Origin: Alphaproteobacteria bacterium | GTDB lineage: Bacteria > Pseudomonadota > Alphaproteobacteria > Rhizobiales > Aestuariivirgaceae | Length of the DNA stretch: 7,211 bases | Direction: 5' to 3' | Assembly (NCBI GenBank): GCA_024639035.1 | Contig: JAHEJE010000153.1 | Location: 1-7,211 of the forward strand | Shown: positions 1 through 6,245 of the stretch, piece by piece | How positions within the stretch are numbered: the stretch's first letter is position 1 | Layout: every line of letters starts with the position of its first letter | Notes under the pieces: generated by a model | The model's database searches: none | Told to the model about the DNA's origin: nothing | Seen by the model: only the letters and a program-made list of their open reading frames with translations | Program-made: the position numbers and the translations under genes

Positions 1-27
1 CGCCGCTGAGCCGGCATTGCGGCGTTT
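1..27 (+). terminator. Possible terminator of a gene left of the window
   Basis: The first bases form an inverted repeat, CGCCGC at 1-6 and GCGGCG at 19-24, with a 12-base loop and a short T-rich tail (TTTCT, 25-29). This could end transcription of a gene upstream of the window. The loop is large and the T run is interrupted by C, and the stem may be cut by the window edge, so the call is weak. Confidence 0.3.
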
Positions 28-34
28 CTGCCCT

Positions 35-62
35 TTGCTTTTTCCATGACAGGCTGTATAAG
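35..62 (+). promoter_or_regulatory. Candidate sigma70 promoter for rpmF
   Basis: TTGCTT at 35-40 and TATAAG at 57-62 are separated by 16 bases. The -10 element matches the consensus at five of six positions and the -35 at the TTG core. Transcription would begin near 69, giving a leader of about 68 bases before the L32 start. This is the best promoter-like pair in the 136 bases ahead of the gene. It was judged by eye only. Confidence 0.4.
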
Positions 63-125
63 CGCCGCACCGAACGCCAGCAGTGCACCGGCGGTGCTTT
101 GCCTTGCGAGTAATTTGAGATTTTT

Positions 126-129
126 GGAG
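126..129 (+). promoter_or_regulatory. Ribosome binding site of rpmF
   Basis: GGAG lies 7 bases before the ATG at 137. This supports the 61-residue L32 frame over the longer overlapping frame beginning at 46. Confidence 0.75.
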
Positions 130-136
130 TTGATCC

Positions 137-322
137 ATGGCAGTCCCGAAAAGAAAAGTCACCCCGATGAAGCGCGGCAACCGGCGCTCTGGTCATGCCA
201 AGGAGCATGTGACCTATGTCGAGAGCAAGCAGACCGGCGAGTTGCACCGTCCGCACCACATCGACCTGAAGTCCGGCATGTACCGTGGCCGCCAGGTGCT
301 GGAGCCCAAGGACGAGTTCTAG
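137..322 (+). CDS. rpmF: 50S ribosomal protein L32
   Basis: This is a small basic component of the large ribosomal subunit. The 61-residue protein begins MAVPKRKVTPMKRGNRRSGH, the usual L32 N-terminus in which a lysine/arginine-rich tail threads into rRNA. It ends with the segment RPHHIDLKSGMYRGRQVL (residues 38-55), which is characteristic of alphaproteobacterial L32. It has no cysteine, so it is the zinc-independent form. The length is normal for the family. The start is supported by GGAG 7 bases upstream. The gene appears to be its own transcription unit, with a candidate promoter at 35-62 and a strong terminator 28 bases after the stop. In related bacteria rpmF often follows a peptidoglycan transglycosylase gene, but too little sequence lies upstream to test that here. 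Confidence 0.97.
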   Translation: MAVPKRKVTPMKRGNRRSGHAKEHVTYVESKQTGELHRPHHIDLKSGMYRGRQVLEPKDEF

Positions 323-350
323 TCCGCATTGAAATCGTTTCGCATTCCGG

Positions 351-375
351 GGCCAGCTGCGAAGCTGGCCTTTTT
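351..375 (+). terminator. Intrinsic terminator after rpmF
   Basis: GGCCAGCT (351-358) pairs perfectly over 8 bp with AGCTGGCC (363-370) around a GCGA tetraloop of the GNRA class, and is followed directly by five T. It meets every requirement of a Rho-independent terminator on the plus strand. It separates rpmF from the downstream membrane protein gene, whose start is only 27 bases further on. Confidence 0.9.
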
Positions 376-402
376 GCTTGAAACCCGCGATGATTGTTGA
401 CG

Positions 403-1050
403 ATGGATATCTACTGGACACAAGTGGCCCTTCCGGCCTTCGCGACCCTGTTCGTGATCATCGATCCGATCGGGCTGATGCCGGTGTTCCTGGCCCTGAC
501 CCACGACATGGACGCCAGAACCCGCCGCCGTAATGCGCTTTACGCAACATGTTTCGGTGCCGCGGTGCTGATGGTTTTCGCCTTTGCCGGCCGCTCGGTG
601 CTCGATTTCCTCGGCATCAGCCTGCCGGCGTTCCGCATTGCCGGTGGCCTGCTGCTGTTCCTCACCGCGCTCGAAATGCTGTTCGAAAAGCGCACCGAGC
701 GGCGCGAGAAGAACGCCCGCGATGCTGCCGCCGACCCGGTATCGAGCAGTCACGACGATGTCTGGGTGTTCCCGCTCGGCCTTCCGCTGATCGCCGGGCC
801 CGGGGCCATTGCATCGATCATCCTGCTGATGGGCAGCCACGATGGTGAGCCCGTTGCCCAGATGATCGTTGTCGCGGTTCTGCTCGCCGTGCTGCTGATC
901 AACCTGGTGATGTTCCTGCTCGCCGGGGTTCTCAAGCGCTACCTCGGCCAAACGGCCATCCGCGCCATGACCCGGCTGCTCGGCATGATCCTGGCCGCCC
1001 TGGCGGTCCAGTTCGTCATCACCGGCATCAAGGGCGCCGGCCTGACATAG
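403..1050 (+). CDS. MarC-family integral membrane protein
   Basis: A 215-residue inner-membrane protein of the MarC (UPF0056) family. The family's transport substrate is not established, and the old link to multiple antibiotic resistance in Escherichia coli has not held up. About six hydrophobic helices are visible, near residues 6-28, 46-66, 70-94, 120-144, 152-178 and 186-208. The two family signatures occur once per half: DPIGLMPVFLALT at 21-33 and FPLGLPLIAGPGAI at 123-136, the internal repeat expected of the fold. A charged cytoplasmic loop (EKRTERREKNARD, 95-107) joins the halves. I chose the ATG at 403 over an in-frame TTG at 394, although neither has a clear Shine-Dalgarno. The next gene begins 11 bases after the stop, with its ribosome site overlapping this stop codon, so the two are likely co-translated. 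Confidence 0.92.
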   Translation: MDIYWTQVALPAFATLFVIIDPIGLMPVFLALTHDMDARTRRRNALYATCFGAAVLMVFAFAGRSVLDFLGISLPAFRIAGGLLLFLTALEMLFEKRTERREKNARDAAADPVSSSHDDVWVFPLGLPLIAGPGAIASIILLMGSHDGEPVAQMIVVAVLLAVLLINLVMFLLAGVLKRYLGQTAIRAMTRLLGMILAALAVQFVITGIKGAGLT

Positions 1051-1054
1051 GAGA
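1049..1054 (+). promoter_or_regulatory. Ribosome binding site overlapping the MarC-family stop
   Basis: AGGAGA shares its first two bases with the TAG stop at 1048-1050 and lies 7 bases before the ATG at 1062. Ribosomes ending the membrane protein would be placed at the next start, which suggests translational coupling. Confidence 0.75.
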
Positions 1055-1061
1055 CATCAGA

Positions 1062-1601
1062 ATGACGACACCGAACGAGGTTCTCGGGTTCTGGCTTGGA
1101 CTTGATCCCGCGGCGCACTTCAAGAAAGACCCGGACCTGGATGCCGTACTGGCCCGAAAATTCTCCGATGCCCTGGCAACGGCGAAAGCTGGTGATTACG
1201 ACGACTGGGCCGAGACGGCGGAAGGCGCTTTGGCCCTGATCATCCTGCTCGATCAGTTCTCCCGCAACATCCACCGCGACACTCCGGAAATGTTTACCGG
1301 CGATGCCAAGGCGCTGGAGATCGCCAAACAGGCCATCGCATCGGGCCTGGCCGATGAACTCGCAACGAACCACCGCAAATGGCTCTATATGCCGTTCATG
1401 CACAGCGAAGACCTGGCCGACCAGGAACGGTGTGTCGAACTGTTCACCACCGCCGAGCTTGAGGACAACATTTCCTACGCCGTCGAGCACGCCGACATCA
1501 TCCGTCGCTTCGGTCGGTTTCCGCATCGCAACGTCATCCTCGGCCGGCAGTCGACGCCCGAAGAGATTGCATTCCTCGAAAGCGGCGGCTTCAGCGGCTG
1601 A
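1062..1601 (+). CDS. DUF924 family protein
   Basis: A 179-residue soluble protein of the DUF924 family (PF06041), a helical TPR-like fold with no established biochemical function. Family hallmarks are visible in order: EVLGFWLG near the N-terminus (6-13), the LLDQFSRNIHRDTPEMFTGD segment with the family's QFxRN core, then ALEIAK, the YMPFMHSEDLADQERCVELF segment, and the C-terminal GRFPHRNVILGRQSTPEE with the nearly invariant FPHRN. The length is normal and the protein appears intact. No signal peptide or membrane segment is seen, so it should be cytoplasmic. The start is fixed by a good ribosome site (AGGAGA) overlapping the previous stop. It probably shares an mRNA with the MarC-family gene, though nothing suggests a shared biochemical role. 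Confidence 0.92.
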   Translation: MTTPNEVLGFWLGLDPAAHFKKDPDLDAVLARKFSDALATAKAGDYDDWAETAEGALALIILLDQFSRNIHRDTPEMFTGDAKALEIAKQAIASGLADELATNHRKWLYMPFMHSEDLADQERCVELFTTAELEDNISYAVEHADIIRRFGRFPHRNVILGRQSTPEEIAFLESGGFSG

Positions 1602-1690
1602 AACCGGTTGTTTACCACACCGCAATTTCCCCGCCGAACAAGGATAAATTTAATCGCCATCGGTTAGCCTGCTTGCCATCGAAATGGGGA

Positions 1691-1714
1691 CGGTGCCCGC
1701 ACAAAGAGGCACCG
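1691..1714 (+). other. Hairpin in the leader of the flippase gene
   Basis: CGGTGCC (1691-1697) pairs perfectly with GGCACCG (1708-1714) around a 10-base loop, ending 25 bases before the flippase ATG. No T run follows, so it is not an intrinsic terminator. It could be an mRNA leader structure affecting translation or stability, or an operator half-site pair. The rest of the 1602-1739 gap holds an AT-rich patch (ATAAATTTAAT, 1644-1654) that could contain a -10 element. No convincing -35 or terminator is seen there. Confidence 0.4.
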
Positions 1715-1739
1715 CGCCAGTTGGGAAGCGGATCAAGCG

Positions 1740-3116
1740 ATGGAAAAAGTGCTCAATGCACTGCCCGCGCGGTTGAGCGATGTTATCTCGCAGCTGCTGT
1801 CGGGAACCGACGATGCAGCGCGCTCGCAGCGTGGCGCCCTCATGGCGTTTGCCATTCGCATTGCCTCGGCCGCCATCGCCTTTCTGTCGCAAGTCCTCCT
1901 CGCCCGCTGGATGGGAACCTACGAGTTCGGCGTCTACACCTACATCTGGGTGTGGCTGTGCGTCATCGGCGTGCTGGCGCCGCTCGGCACCTCGACCACC
2001 GTGGTCCGGTTCATCCCCGAATACCTCGAACATGGCAAGGCCGCGCTGGCCCGCGGGTTCTTGCGTTTCGGCCGCCTGGTTTCGGTCGGCTTCGGCCTCA
2101 CCGCCGCGATCATCGGCGCGCTCGTCCTGCTCGCCGCGCCTGATCTCATTCCCGAACACTATCACCGGCCCCTGGCGTTCATGCTGTTGTGCCTGCCCGG
2201 CTTTGCCCTGGTCGAGTTCATGGACGGCATCGGCCGCGCCCGCGGACGGATGGATCTGGCCCTGATCCCAGGCTACATCCTGCGCCCGCTGCTGCTGCTG
2301 ATCGGGGTCGCGATGTTTGCTCTCGCCAGCTCGGTGTCGCCGAATGCCGAGATCGCCGTCGCCGCGCTGGTCTTTGCCACCTGGACGGCAGCACTGGTGC
2401 AATACCTTCTGCAGCGCCGCCACAACGGCGGCGACCTGCTGAGCGGTTCGCGCAGCTACGATGCCCGGCACTGGGTCATCGTGTCGGCGCCGGTTCTCCT
2501 GATGGAGAGCTTTGCCCTGATCATGATGAACTTCGACATCCTGGTGCTCGAATTCTTTGTCGAACCGGACCAGATCGCCATCTACTTCGCCGCCATCAGG
2601 ACCATCTCTCTGGTCGCCTTCGTGCAGTTCGCGGTGTCGGCATCGATCATGTCGCGTTTCGCCTCGGCCCATGCCAGGCATGACGCAAATGCCCTCGGCC
2701 AGCTGCTGAACGCCGCCCGCAAGTGGACCTTCGTGCCCTCGGCCATCGGTCTTGCCATGCTGCTGGCATTGGGCAAGCCGATCCTGTGGCTGTTCGGACC
2801 GGAGTTCGTCTCCGGCTACCCGGTCATGTTCATTCTCGCCATCGGCATCCTGGCGCGCGCCGCAGCCGGCCCGGCGCAGGGCCTGCTGGTGGTCACCGGC
2901 CGCCAGAACATCACCGCCGCCGTGATGGTCGCCGCCGTCGTCCTCAATGCCATTCTCAACCTGACCCTGATCCCGCGGTTCGGCCTGCTGGGCGCCGCCG
3001 CCGCCACCGCCTCGGCCTTCGTCCTCGAGGCCGTTGTCCTGTCAATCGTCGCCAACCAGGTCACCGCCCGACCCAACCCACACGGAACCACCGCCGATGA
3101 CACACCCGCTGAATAA
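1740..3116 (+). CDS. Oligosaccharide flippase family protein (Wzx/MOP type)
   Basis: A 458-residue polytopic inner-membrane protein resembling the polysaccharide biosynthesis/export flippases of the MOP superfamily, which move lipid-linked saccharides across the inner membrane. After an amphipathic N-terminal stretch of about 30 residues come roughly 12 to 14 hydrophobic helices. The first shows the family-typical SQVLLARWMGTYEFGVYTY pattern (about 50-68), followed by GTSTTVVRFIPEY (83-95) on the next loop. The C-terminal half contains LWLFGPEF (349-356), the NLTLIPRFGLLGAAAAT pattern (407-423) and a last helix before a polar tail. Length is typical. The start has only a weak ribosome site (GGAAG/GGAT) and sits behind a leader hairpin. 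Its last 20 bases overlap the acyltransferase gene. The exact cargo (O-antigen, exopolysaccharide or glycolipid) cannot be read from the sequence, and no glycosyltransferase or polymerase is adjacent. Confidence 0.88.
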   Translation: MEKVLNALPARLSDVISQLLSGTDDAARSQRGALMAFAIRIASAAIAFLSQVLLARWMGTYEFGVYTYIWVWLCVIGVLAPLGTSTTVVRFIPEYLEHGKAALARGFLRFGRLVSVGFGLTAAIIGALVLLAAPDLIPEHYHRPLAFMLLCLPGFALVEFMDGIGRARGRMDLALIPGYILRPLLLLIGVAMFALASSVSPNAEIAVAALVFATWTAALVQYLLQRRHNGGDLLSGSRSYDARHWVIVSAPVLLMESFALIMMNFDILVLEFFVEPDQIAIYFAAIRTISLVAFVQFAVSASIMSRFASAHARHDANALGQLLNAARKWTFVPSAIGLAMLLALGKPILWLFGPEFVSGYPVMFILAIGILARAAAGPAQGLLVVTGRQNITAAVMVAAVVLNAILNLTLIPRFGLLGAAAATASAFVLEAVVLSIVANQVTARPNPHGTTADDTPAE

Positions 3117-4326
3117 CACCACGCGGACATGGCCGTTCGCCAGACCGGCAACCGCCGGTCGGACCCCGGTCGCAGAGGTGCCGCGCACCTACATCCTCGG
3201 CAATGCCAATCAGTTCAGCCGATTGATTGCCCCCTGGCGCCGCCTGCAGCAAACCGCCGTCGAGCCGACCATCGCCGCCGCGCCGGGCTGGCTGTTGCCG
3301 ATGTACCGGCATGCCGACCCGCAGGCCCATGGCGCCGTCACGATTGCCGTGCTGGGCGATACCGCCGACCGGCTTGCCGCCGTGGTGCCGCTCCATCTGC
3401 AGCCGGCCCGCTGGCTGCTGCCGCTGCCGTGCCTGACCACCTGGAGCAACGATTTCTGCTTTTCGGGCCTTCCGATGATCGCCGCCGATAAACCGTCCGC
3501 CGCCCTCGAAACCGCCTTGCGGGCGGCTCGCGAATCGTTCTACGCCAAGGCCGTACTGTTCGAAAAAATTCCCGCCGAAGGCCCCTTCATGGCCGCGCTG
3601 CATGATCTTTCGCAGACCACCGGCCAGCCGCTCGCCATCGTCGATGCCTTCGAGCGCGCCGGGCTTGAAACCGGCCAGGAGTTCGAGGCCTGGTTTGCCG
3701 GAAATTTCAAGCGCAAAAAACGCAAGGAACTGCGCCGGCTGCGCACCCGGCTGGGCGAACAGGGTACCCTGGAATGCCTGACCTATCAGCCCGGCGAAGA
3801 CCTGTCGCAGTGGATCGATGAGTTTCTGAGCCTGGAAAGCGCCGGCTGGAAAGGCCGTGCCGGCACGGCCCTTGCATGCAACGAAGCCATGTCGGGCTTT
3901 CTCGAAACCGCACTGCCGATGCTTCAGGCCAACCGCGAGCTGATCTTCTGGAAACTGGCGCTCGACGGCAAGCCGCTGGCGATGCTGTTTGCCATGCTGT
4001 CCGGCGACCAGGCCTGGCTCGGCAAGATCGCCTTTAACGAGGACTATGCCCGCTTCTCGCCGGGCGTCCTGCTCGTTCTGGACGTCACCAAGGACCTCTT
4101 GTCACGCGACGGCATCCGCCGGGTGGATTCATCGGCCATCCCCGATCACCCGATGATCAACCACATCTGGCGCGACCGCATCGCCATGAACGATGTGCTG
4201 ATCGCCACACCCGGCACGTCGCACGCCACCTTCCACTTCATCAAGACCGCCGAACAGGCGCGGCGTCACGCTCGCTCGGGCGCCAAGTCCATCTACCACC
4301 GGCTTTTCAAGGGAAAGACGAAATGA
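3097..4326 (+). CDS. GNAT acyltransferase, CelD/BcsL-like (Acetyltransf_6)
   Basis: A 409-residue protein resembling the GNAT proteins annotated as CelD/BcsL or BioF2-like acetyltransferase (PF13480), often found in exopolysaccharide and cellulose loci. The recognisable domain is in the second half: a basic helix FKRKKRKELRRLRTRLGEQG (204-223), then EFLSLESAGWKGRAGTALA (242-260) with the family's ES.GWKG signature, LALDGKPLAM (287-296), and GKIAFNEDYARFSPGVLL (309-326), equivalent to the acyl-CoA-binding K-x-AYDE-x-Y-x-x-x-SPG pattern. No signal peptide or membrane helix is obvious, so it is probably cytoplasmic. I chose the ATG at 3097, which overlaps the flippase end by 20 bases and has GGAA 9 bases upstream. 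An in-frame TTG at 3034 would add 21 proline-rich residues and is less likely. The acyl donor and acceptor are unknown; acylation of a saccharide precursor is inferred from the neighbour. Confidence 0.85.
   Translation: MTHPLNNTTRTWPFARPATAGRTPVAEVPRTYILGNANQFSRLIAPWRRLQQTAVEPTIAAAPGWLLPMYRHADPQAHGAVTIAVLGDTADRLAAVVPLHLQPARWLLPLPCLTTWSNDFCFSGLPMIAADKPSAALETALRAARESFYAKAVLFEKIPAEGPFMAALHDLSQTTGQPLAIVDAFERAGLETGQEFEAWFAGNFKRKKRKELRRLRTRLGEQGTLECLTYQPGEDLSQWIDEFLSLESAGWKGRAGTALACNEAMSGFLETALPMLQANRELIFWKLALDGKPLAMLFAMLSGDQAWLGKIAFNEDYARFSPGVLLVLDVTKDLLSRDGIRRVDSSAIPDHPMINHIWRDRIAMNDVLIATPGTSHATFHFIKTAEQARRHARSGAKSIYHRLFKGKTK
4309..4314 (+). promoter_or_regulatory. Ribosome binding site of the cupin-like gene
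   Basis: AAGGGA inside the end of the acyltransferase gene lies 8 bases before the ATG at 4323. That ATG overlaps the preceding TGA as ATGA, the classic arrangement for translation reinitiation. Confidence 0.65.
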
Positions 4327-5255
4327 AACTGCTCAAACTGAAGGACACACAGGAAACCGCCAAGTTTCACAAAGCGCCGTTCCGGCTGAAACATGCTCTT
4401 GCGGATCACGAGTTGTTCAGCCTTTCAAGGCTGGTCGAGTTGGCCAAGTCGCTGCCCCGCGATCATATCGAATACAGTTCCGGCAAGGTCGATATCGACC
4501 AGCGCCCGGAAGATATCCCCAAGATCGATCTGCCGGCCGATCAGGTCATCCGCCAGATCGAGCATTGCGATGCCTGGATGGTGATCAAAGGCGTTGAAGC
4601 CGATCCCGATTACAGAAGACTGCTGCATGCCTTCCTCAATGAGGTCGTCGAGGCCGCCGGCCCCGGCACCGAGGCGTTCTCCGACCTGAAGGGCTTCATC
4701 TTCGTCTCCTCGGCCGGTTCAACGACGCCGTTCCACGTCGATGCCGAAGAAAACATCCTGGTCCAGATCAAGGGCGACAAGTTCGTCCACATCTTCGACA
4801 ACGAGGACCGCTCTCTGGTCAGCGAAGAGGCCATGGAAATCTCGCCGTCCAAACACCGCAACCAGCACTACGACGCCTCGTTCGAGGCCCGCGCAAAGAT
4901 CTTCGCCATGAAAGCCGGCTATGCCGTCCACATCCCCTACCTGTGGCCCCATTGGGTGCGCACCGGCGGCGAATACACCATCTCCATGGCCATGACCTGG
5001 AAGACGCCGGCGGTCCTGCGCGCCAACAAGTTGCGCCTGATGAACGGCACGCTGCGCCATTTCAACCTGCCGCAAAGCGCCCCCGGAGTGTCACCGGTTG
5101 CCGATGCCGCCAAGGTGTTCGCCCATGATGCCGCACGCTGCATCATCGATCCGATCAGGAAATCCGAGACCGCCCGCCGCATCCTGCGTGGCGCAATCTA
5201 CGGGCGCGATGCCAACTACTACTACGGCAAGGACGGCAAACCGAAACAGGCCTGA
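4323..5255 (+). CDS. Cupin/JmjC-like putative Fe(II)/2-oxoglutarate oxygenase
   Basis: A 310-residue soluble protein of the cupin-like/JmjC group. It shows an iron-binding facial triad: His138 and Asp140 (HVD) and a distal His210 in HIPYLWPHWV. The segment TPFHVDAEENILVQIKGDK (135-153) matches human FIH closely. His138 and Asp140 align with His199 and Asp201, Lys153 with the 2-oxoglutarate lysine Lys214, Thr135 with Thr196 and Asn144 with Asn205. The distal His spacing from IP also matches. FIH Asn294 appears replaced by Met224. It is thus likely to be an active oxygenase hydroxylating a protein or small molecule; the substrate is unknown. The N-terminal 120 residues and a basic C-terminus (RRILRGAIYGRDANYYYGKD, 285-304) are unassigned. 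It is the last gene of the flippase-acyltransferase operon, joined by an ATGA overlap. Confidence 0.85.
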   Translation: MKLLKLKDTQETAKFHKAPFRLKHALADHELFSLSRLVELAKSLPRDHIEYSSGKVDIDQRPEDIPKIDLPADQVIRQIEHCDAWMVIKGVEADPDYRRLLHAFLNEVVEAAGPGTEAFSDLKGFIFVSSAGSTTPFHVDAEENILVQIKGDKFVHIFDNEDRSLVSEEAMEISPSKHRNQHYDASFEARAKIFAMKAGYAVHIPYLWPHWVRTGGEYTISMAMTWKTPAVLRANKLRLMNGTLRHFNLPQSAPGVSPVADAAKVFAHDAARCIIDPIRKSETARRILRGAIYGRDANYYYGKDGKPKQA

Positions 5256-5277
5256 CCGCTACTTCAGACTGGTCAGG
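5251..5277. other. Inverted repeat across two convergent stop codons
   Basis: CCTGACC (5251-5257) is perfectly complementary to GGTCAGG (5271-5277) with a 13-base loop. The left arm contains the cupin-like gene's TGA (5253-5255), and the loop contains the cytochrome's TAG on the other strand (5259-5261). No T run follows on the plus strand; on the minus strand the following sequence is only mildly T-containing. It may act as a weak bidirectional terminator or 3' end stabiliser, since no other terminator is visible between these convergent genes. Confidence 0.4.
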
Positions 5278-6161
5278 TACTCTGCAATCGCCGCAAGTTC
5301 GCCCTCCGGCAGCTTCGACAGGTTTTCCTGCACCGCACCCATGCCGCCGCTCGACAGCTTGTCGTAACCGAACGCCTCGCCCCACTGGAATGCGCTGACC
5401 AGGTCCTTGCCATCCTTGTAACGCTTGCGGCCGATCAGGTCGCGCAGCGACGGCACCTTGTCCTTGCCCCCTTCAGGATGCGGCCCGCCGGCCAGGTAGC
5501 GGTCCATGTCCGGCATCATCAGGAGATTGCGCGGCGTGTGGCATTCGCTGCAATGGCCCGGCCCCTTGACCAGATAGGCCCCCCGGTTCCAGGACTGACC
5601 TTTGGCGGCATCGGGTTGATACGTCCTGTCTGAAAATGCCACGGCCTTCCACAGGCCGGTGCCGCGCCGCACCACCCAGACCAGCGGAATGCCCGGCGCC
5701 CTGGTTTCGGACGCCACCGCCGGCAGGGACTTCAGATAGGCAAAGACATCCCGGATATCGCCGGTCGTCATGGCGGCATAGGACGTATAGGGAAACGCCG
5801 GCAGGTAGTGCTCGCCCGCCGGCGACAGGCCGCGTTTCATGGCATTGACGAAGTCGGCCTGCGACCAGCCGCCAAGCCCGGTCTTCTCATCCGGGGTCAG
5901 GTTCGGTGGATAGAACGTCCCGACCGGCGTATGCAGGCCGTGACCGCCGCTCGGGATCGTCTTGTCGGCAGCCGCATTGCCCTTGTCCGGCTTGTGGCAC
6001 GACAGGCAGCCGCCGGCGATGAACAGCTTTTTGCCGTTTTCCGGATCAGGCGTGTGGGCCGTAAGCGATGAAGGATAAAGAGGGCGCGGATGACTGATGT
6101 AGAGGCCCGCCGCCGCTGCGATCAGCACTATGACCAGGAGACCCCATGCGGCGTTCTTCAT
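5259..6161 (-). CDS. Diheme c-type cytochrome
   Basis: A 300-residue exported electron carrier with two covalent heme sites: Cys52-Leu-Ser-Cys-His56 and Cys204-Ser-Glu-Cys-His208. A hydrophobic N-terminal segment (about residues 5-22) with little sign of a cleavage site suggests a membrane anchor facing the periplasm. The first domain has the pattern GTFYPPNLTPDEKTGLGGWS (81-100) and PAFPYTSYAAMTTGDIRDVF (121-140), typical of the cytochrome subunits of alcohol, aldehyde and gluconate dehydrogenases and of related standalone diheme cytochromes. Met131 is the likely axial ligand of heme 1, and Met274 in SSGGMGAV of heme 2. The start has GAGG five bases upstream. It follows the cytochrome c'-like gene by 84 bases across a strong hairpin and converges on the cupin-like gene with a 3-base gap. 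No dehydrogenase partner is in the window, so the redox partner is unknown. Confidence 0.9.
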   Translation of the reverse strand: MKNAAWGLLVIVLIAAAAGLYISHPRPLYPSSLTAHTPDPENGKKLFIAGGCLSCHKPDKGNAAADKTIPSGGHGLHTPVGTFYPPNLTPDEKTGLGGWSQADFVNAMKRGLSPAGEHYLPAFPYTSYAAMTTGDIRDVFAYLKSLPAVASETRAPGIPLVWVVRRGTGLWKAVAFSDRTYQPDAAKGQSWNRGAYLVKGPGHCSECHTPRNLLMMPDMDRYLAGGPHPEGGKDKVPSLRDLIGRKRYKDGKDLVSAFQWGEAFGYDKLSSGGMGAVQENLSKLPEGELAAIAEYLTSLK

Positions 6162-6195
6162 CTTGCCTCATCGCCTTGCCGTTGCTTGCAAACGC

Positions 6196-6220
6196 CCGGG
6201 CCGGCTGCGAACCGGCCCGG
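6196..6220 (-). terminator. Strong GC hairpin between the two cytochrome genes
   Basis: CCGGGCCGG (6196-6204) and CCGGCCCGG (6212-6220) form a perfect 9-bp all-GC stem with a 7-base loop, 25 bases after the cytochrome c'-like stop when read on the minus strand. Only GCGTTTGC follows, so the T tract is poor. It may be a partial terminator, or an mRNA-protecting structure giving more of the upstream cytochrome than of the downstream diheme one. The remainder of the 6162-6245 gap holds the ribosome site of the diheme cytochrome. Confidence 0.5.
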
Positions 6221-6245
6221 AAAGATTTCGAGTCTTCAGCCGTGC

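Noticed and set aside
1..9. Possible last codons of an upstream gene (Arg-Arg-stop)
   Set aside because: Two codons and a TGA are too little to support a gene call, although a gene such as a peptidoglycan transglycosylase often precedes rpmF in alphaproteobacteria.
46..381. Plus-strand frame of 111 codons overlapping rpmF
   Set aside because: It overlaps L32 in another frame, runs through the rpmF terminator, and has no ribosome site or recognisable domain.
319..951. Open frame of 210 codons on the minus strand opposite the MarC-family gene
   Set aside because: Its composition is His/Gln/Glu-rich, it has no recognisable motif, and it lies fully opposite a well-supported gene.
939..1625. Open frame of 228 codons on the minus strand opposite the DUF924 gene
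   Set aside because: The DUF924 motifs on the plus strand are unmistakable. The antisense translation shows no family pattern.
1650..2681. Open frame of 343 codons on the minus strand opposite the flippase gene
   Set aside because: It is antisense to a clear membrane protein. Its translation is dominated by Arg, Gly, Gln, Glu and Asp with no fold-like pattern, as expected of a shadow frame in GC-rich DNA.
3034..3096. Longer start (TTG) for the acyltransferase
   Set aside because: It would extend the overlap with the flippase to 83 bases and add a proline-rich stretch with no family counterpart. The ATG at 3097 has a usable ribosome site.
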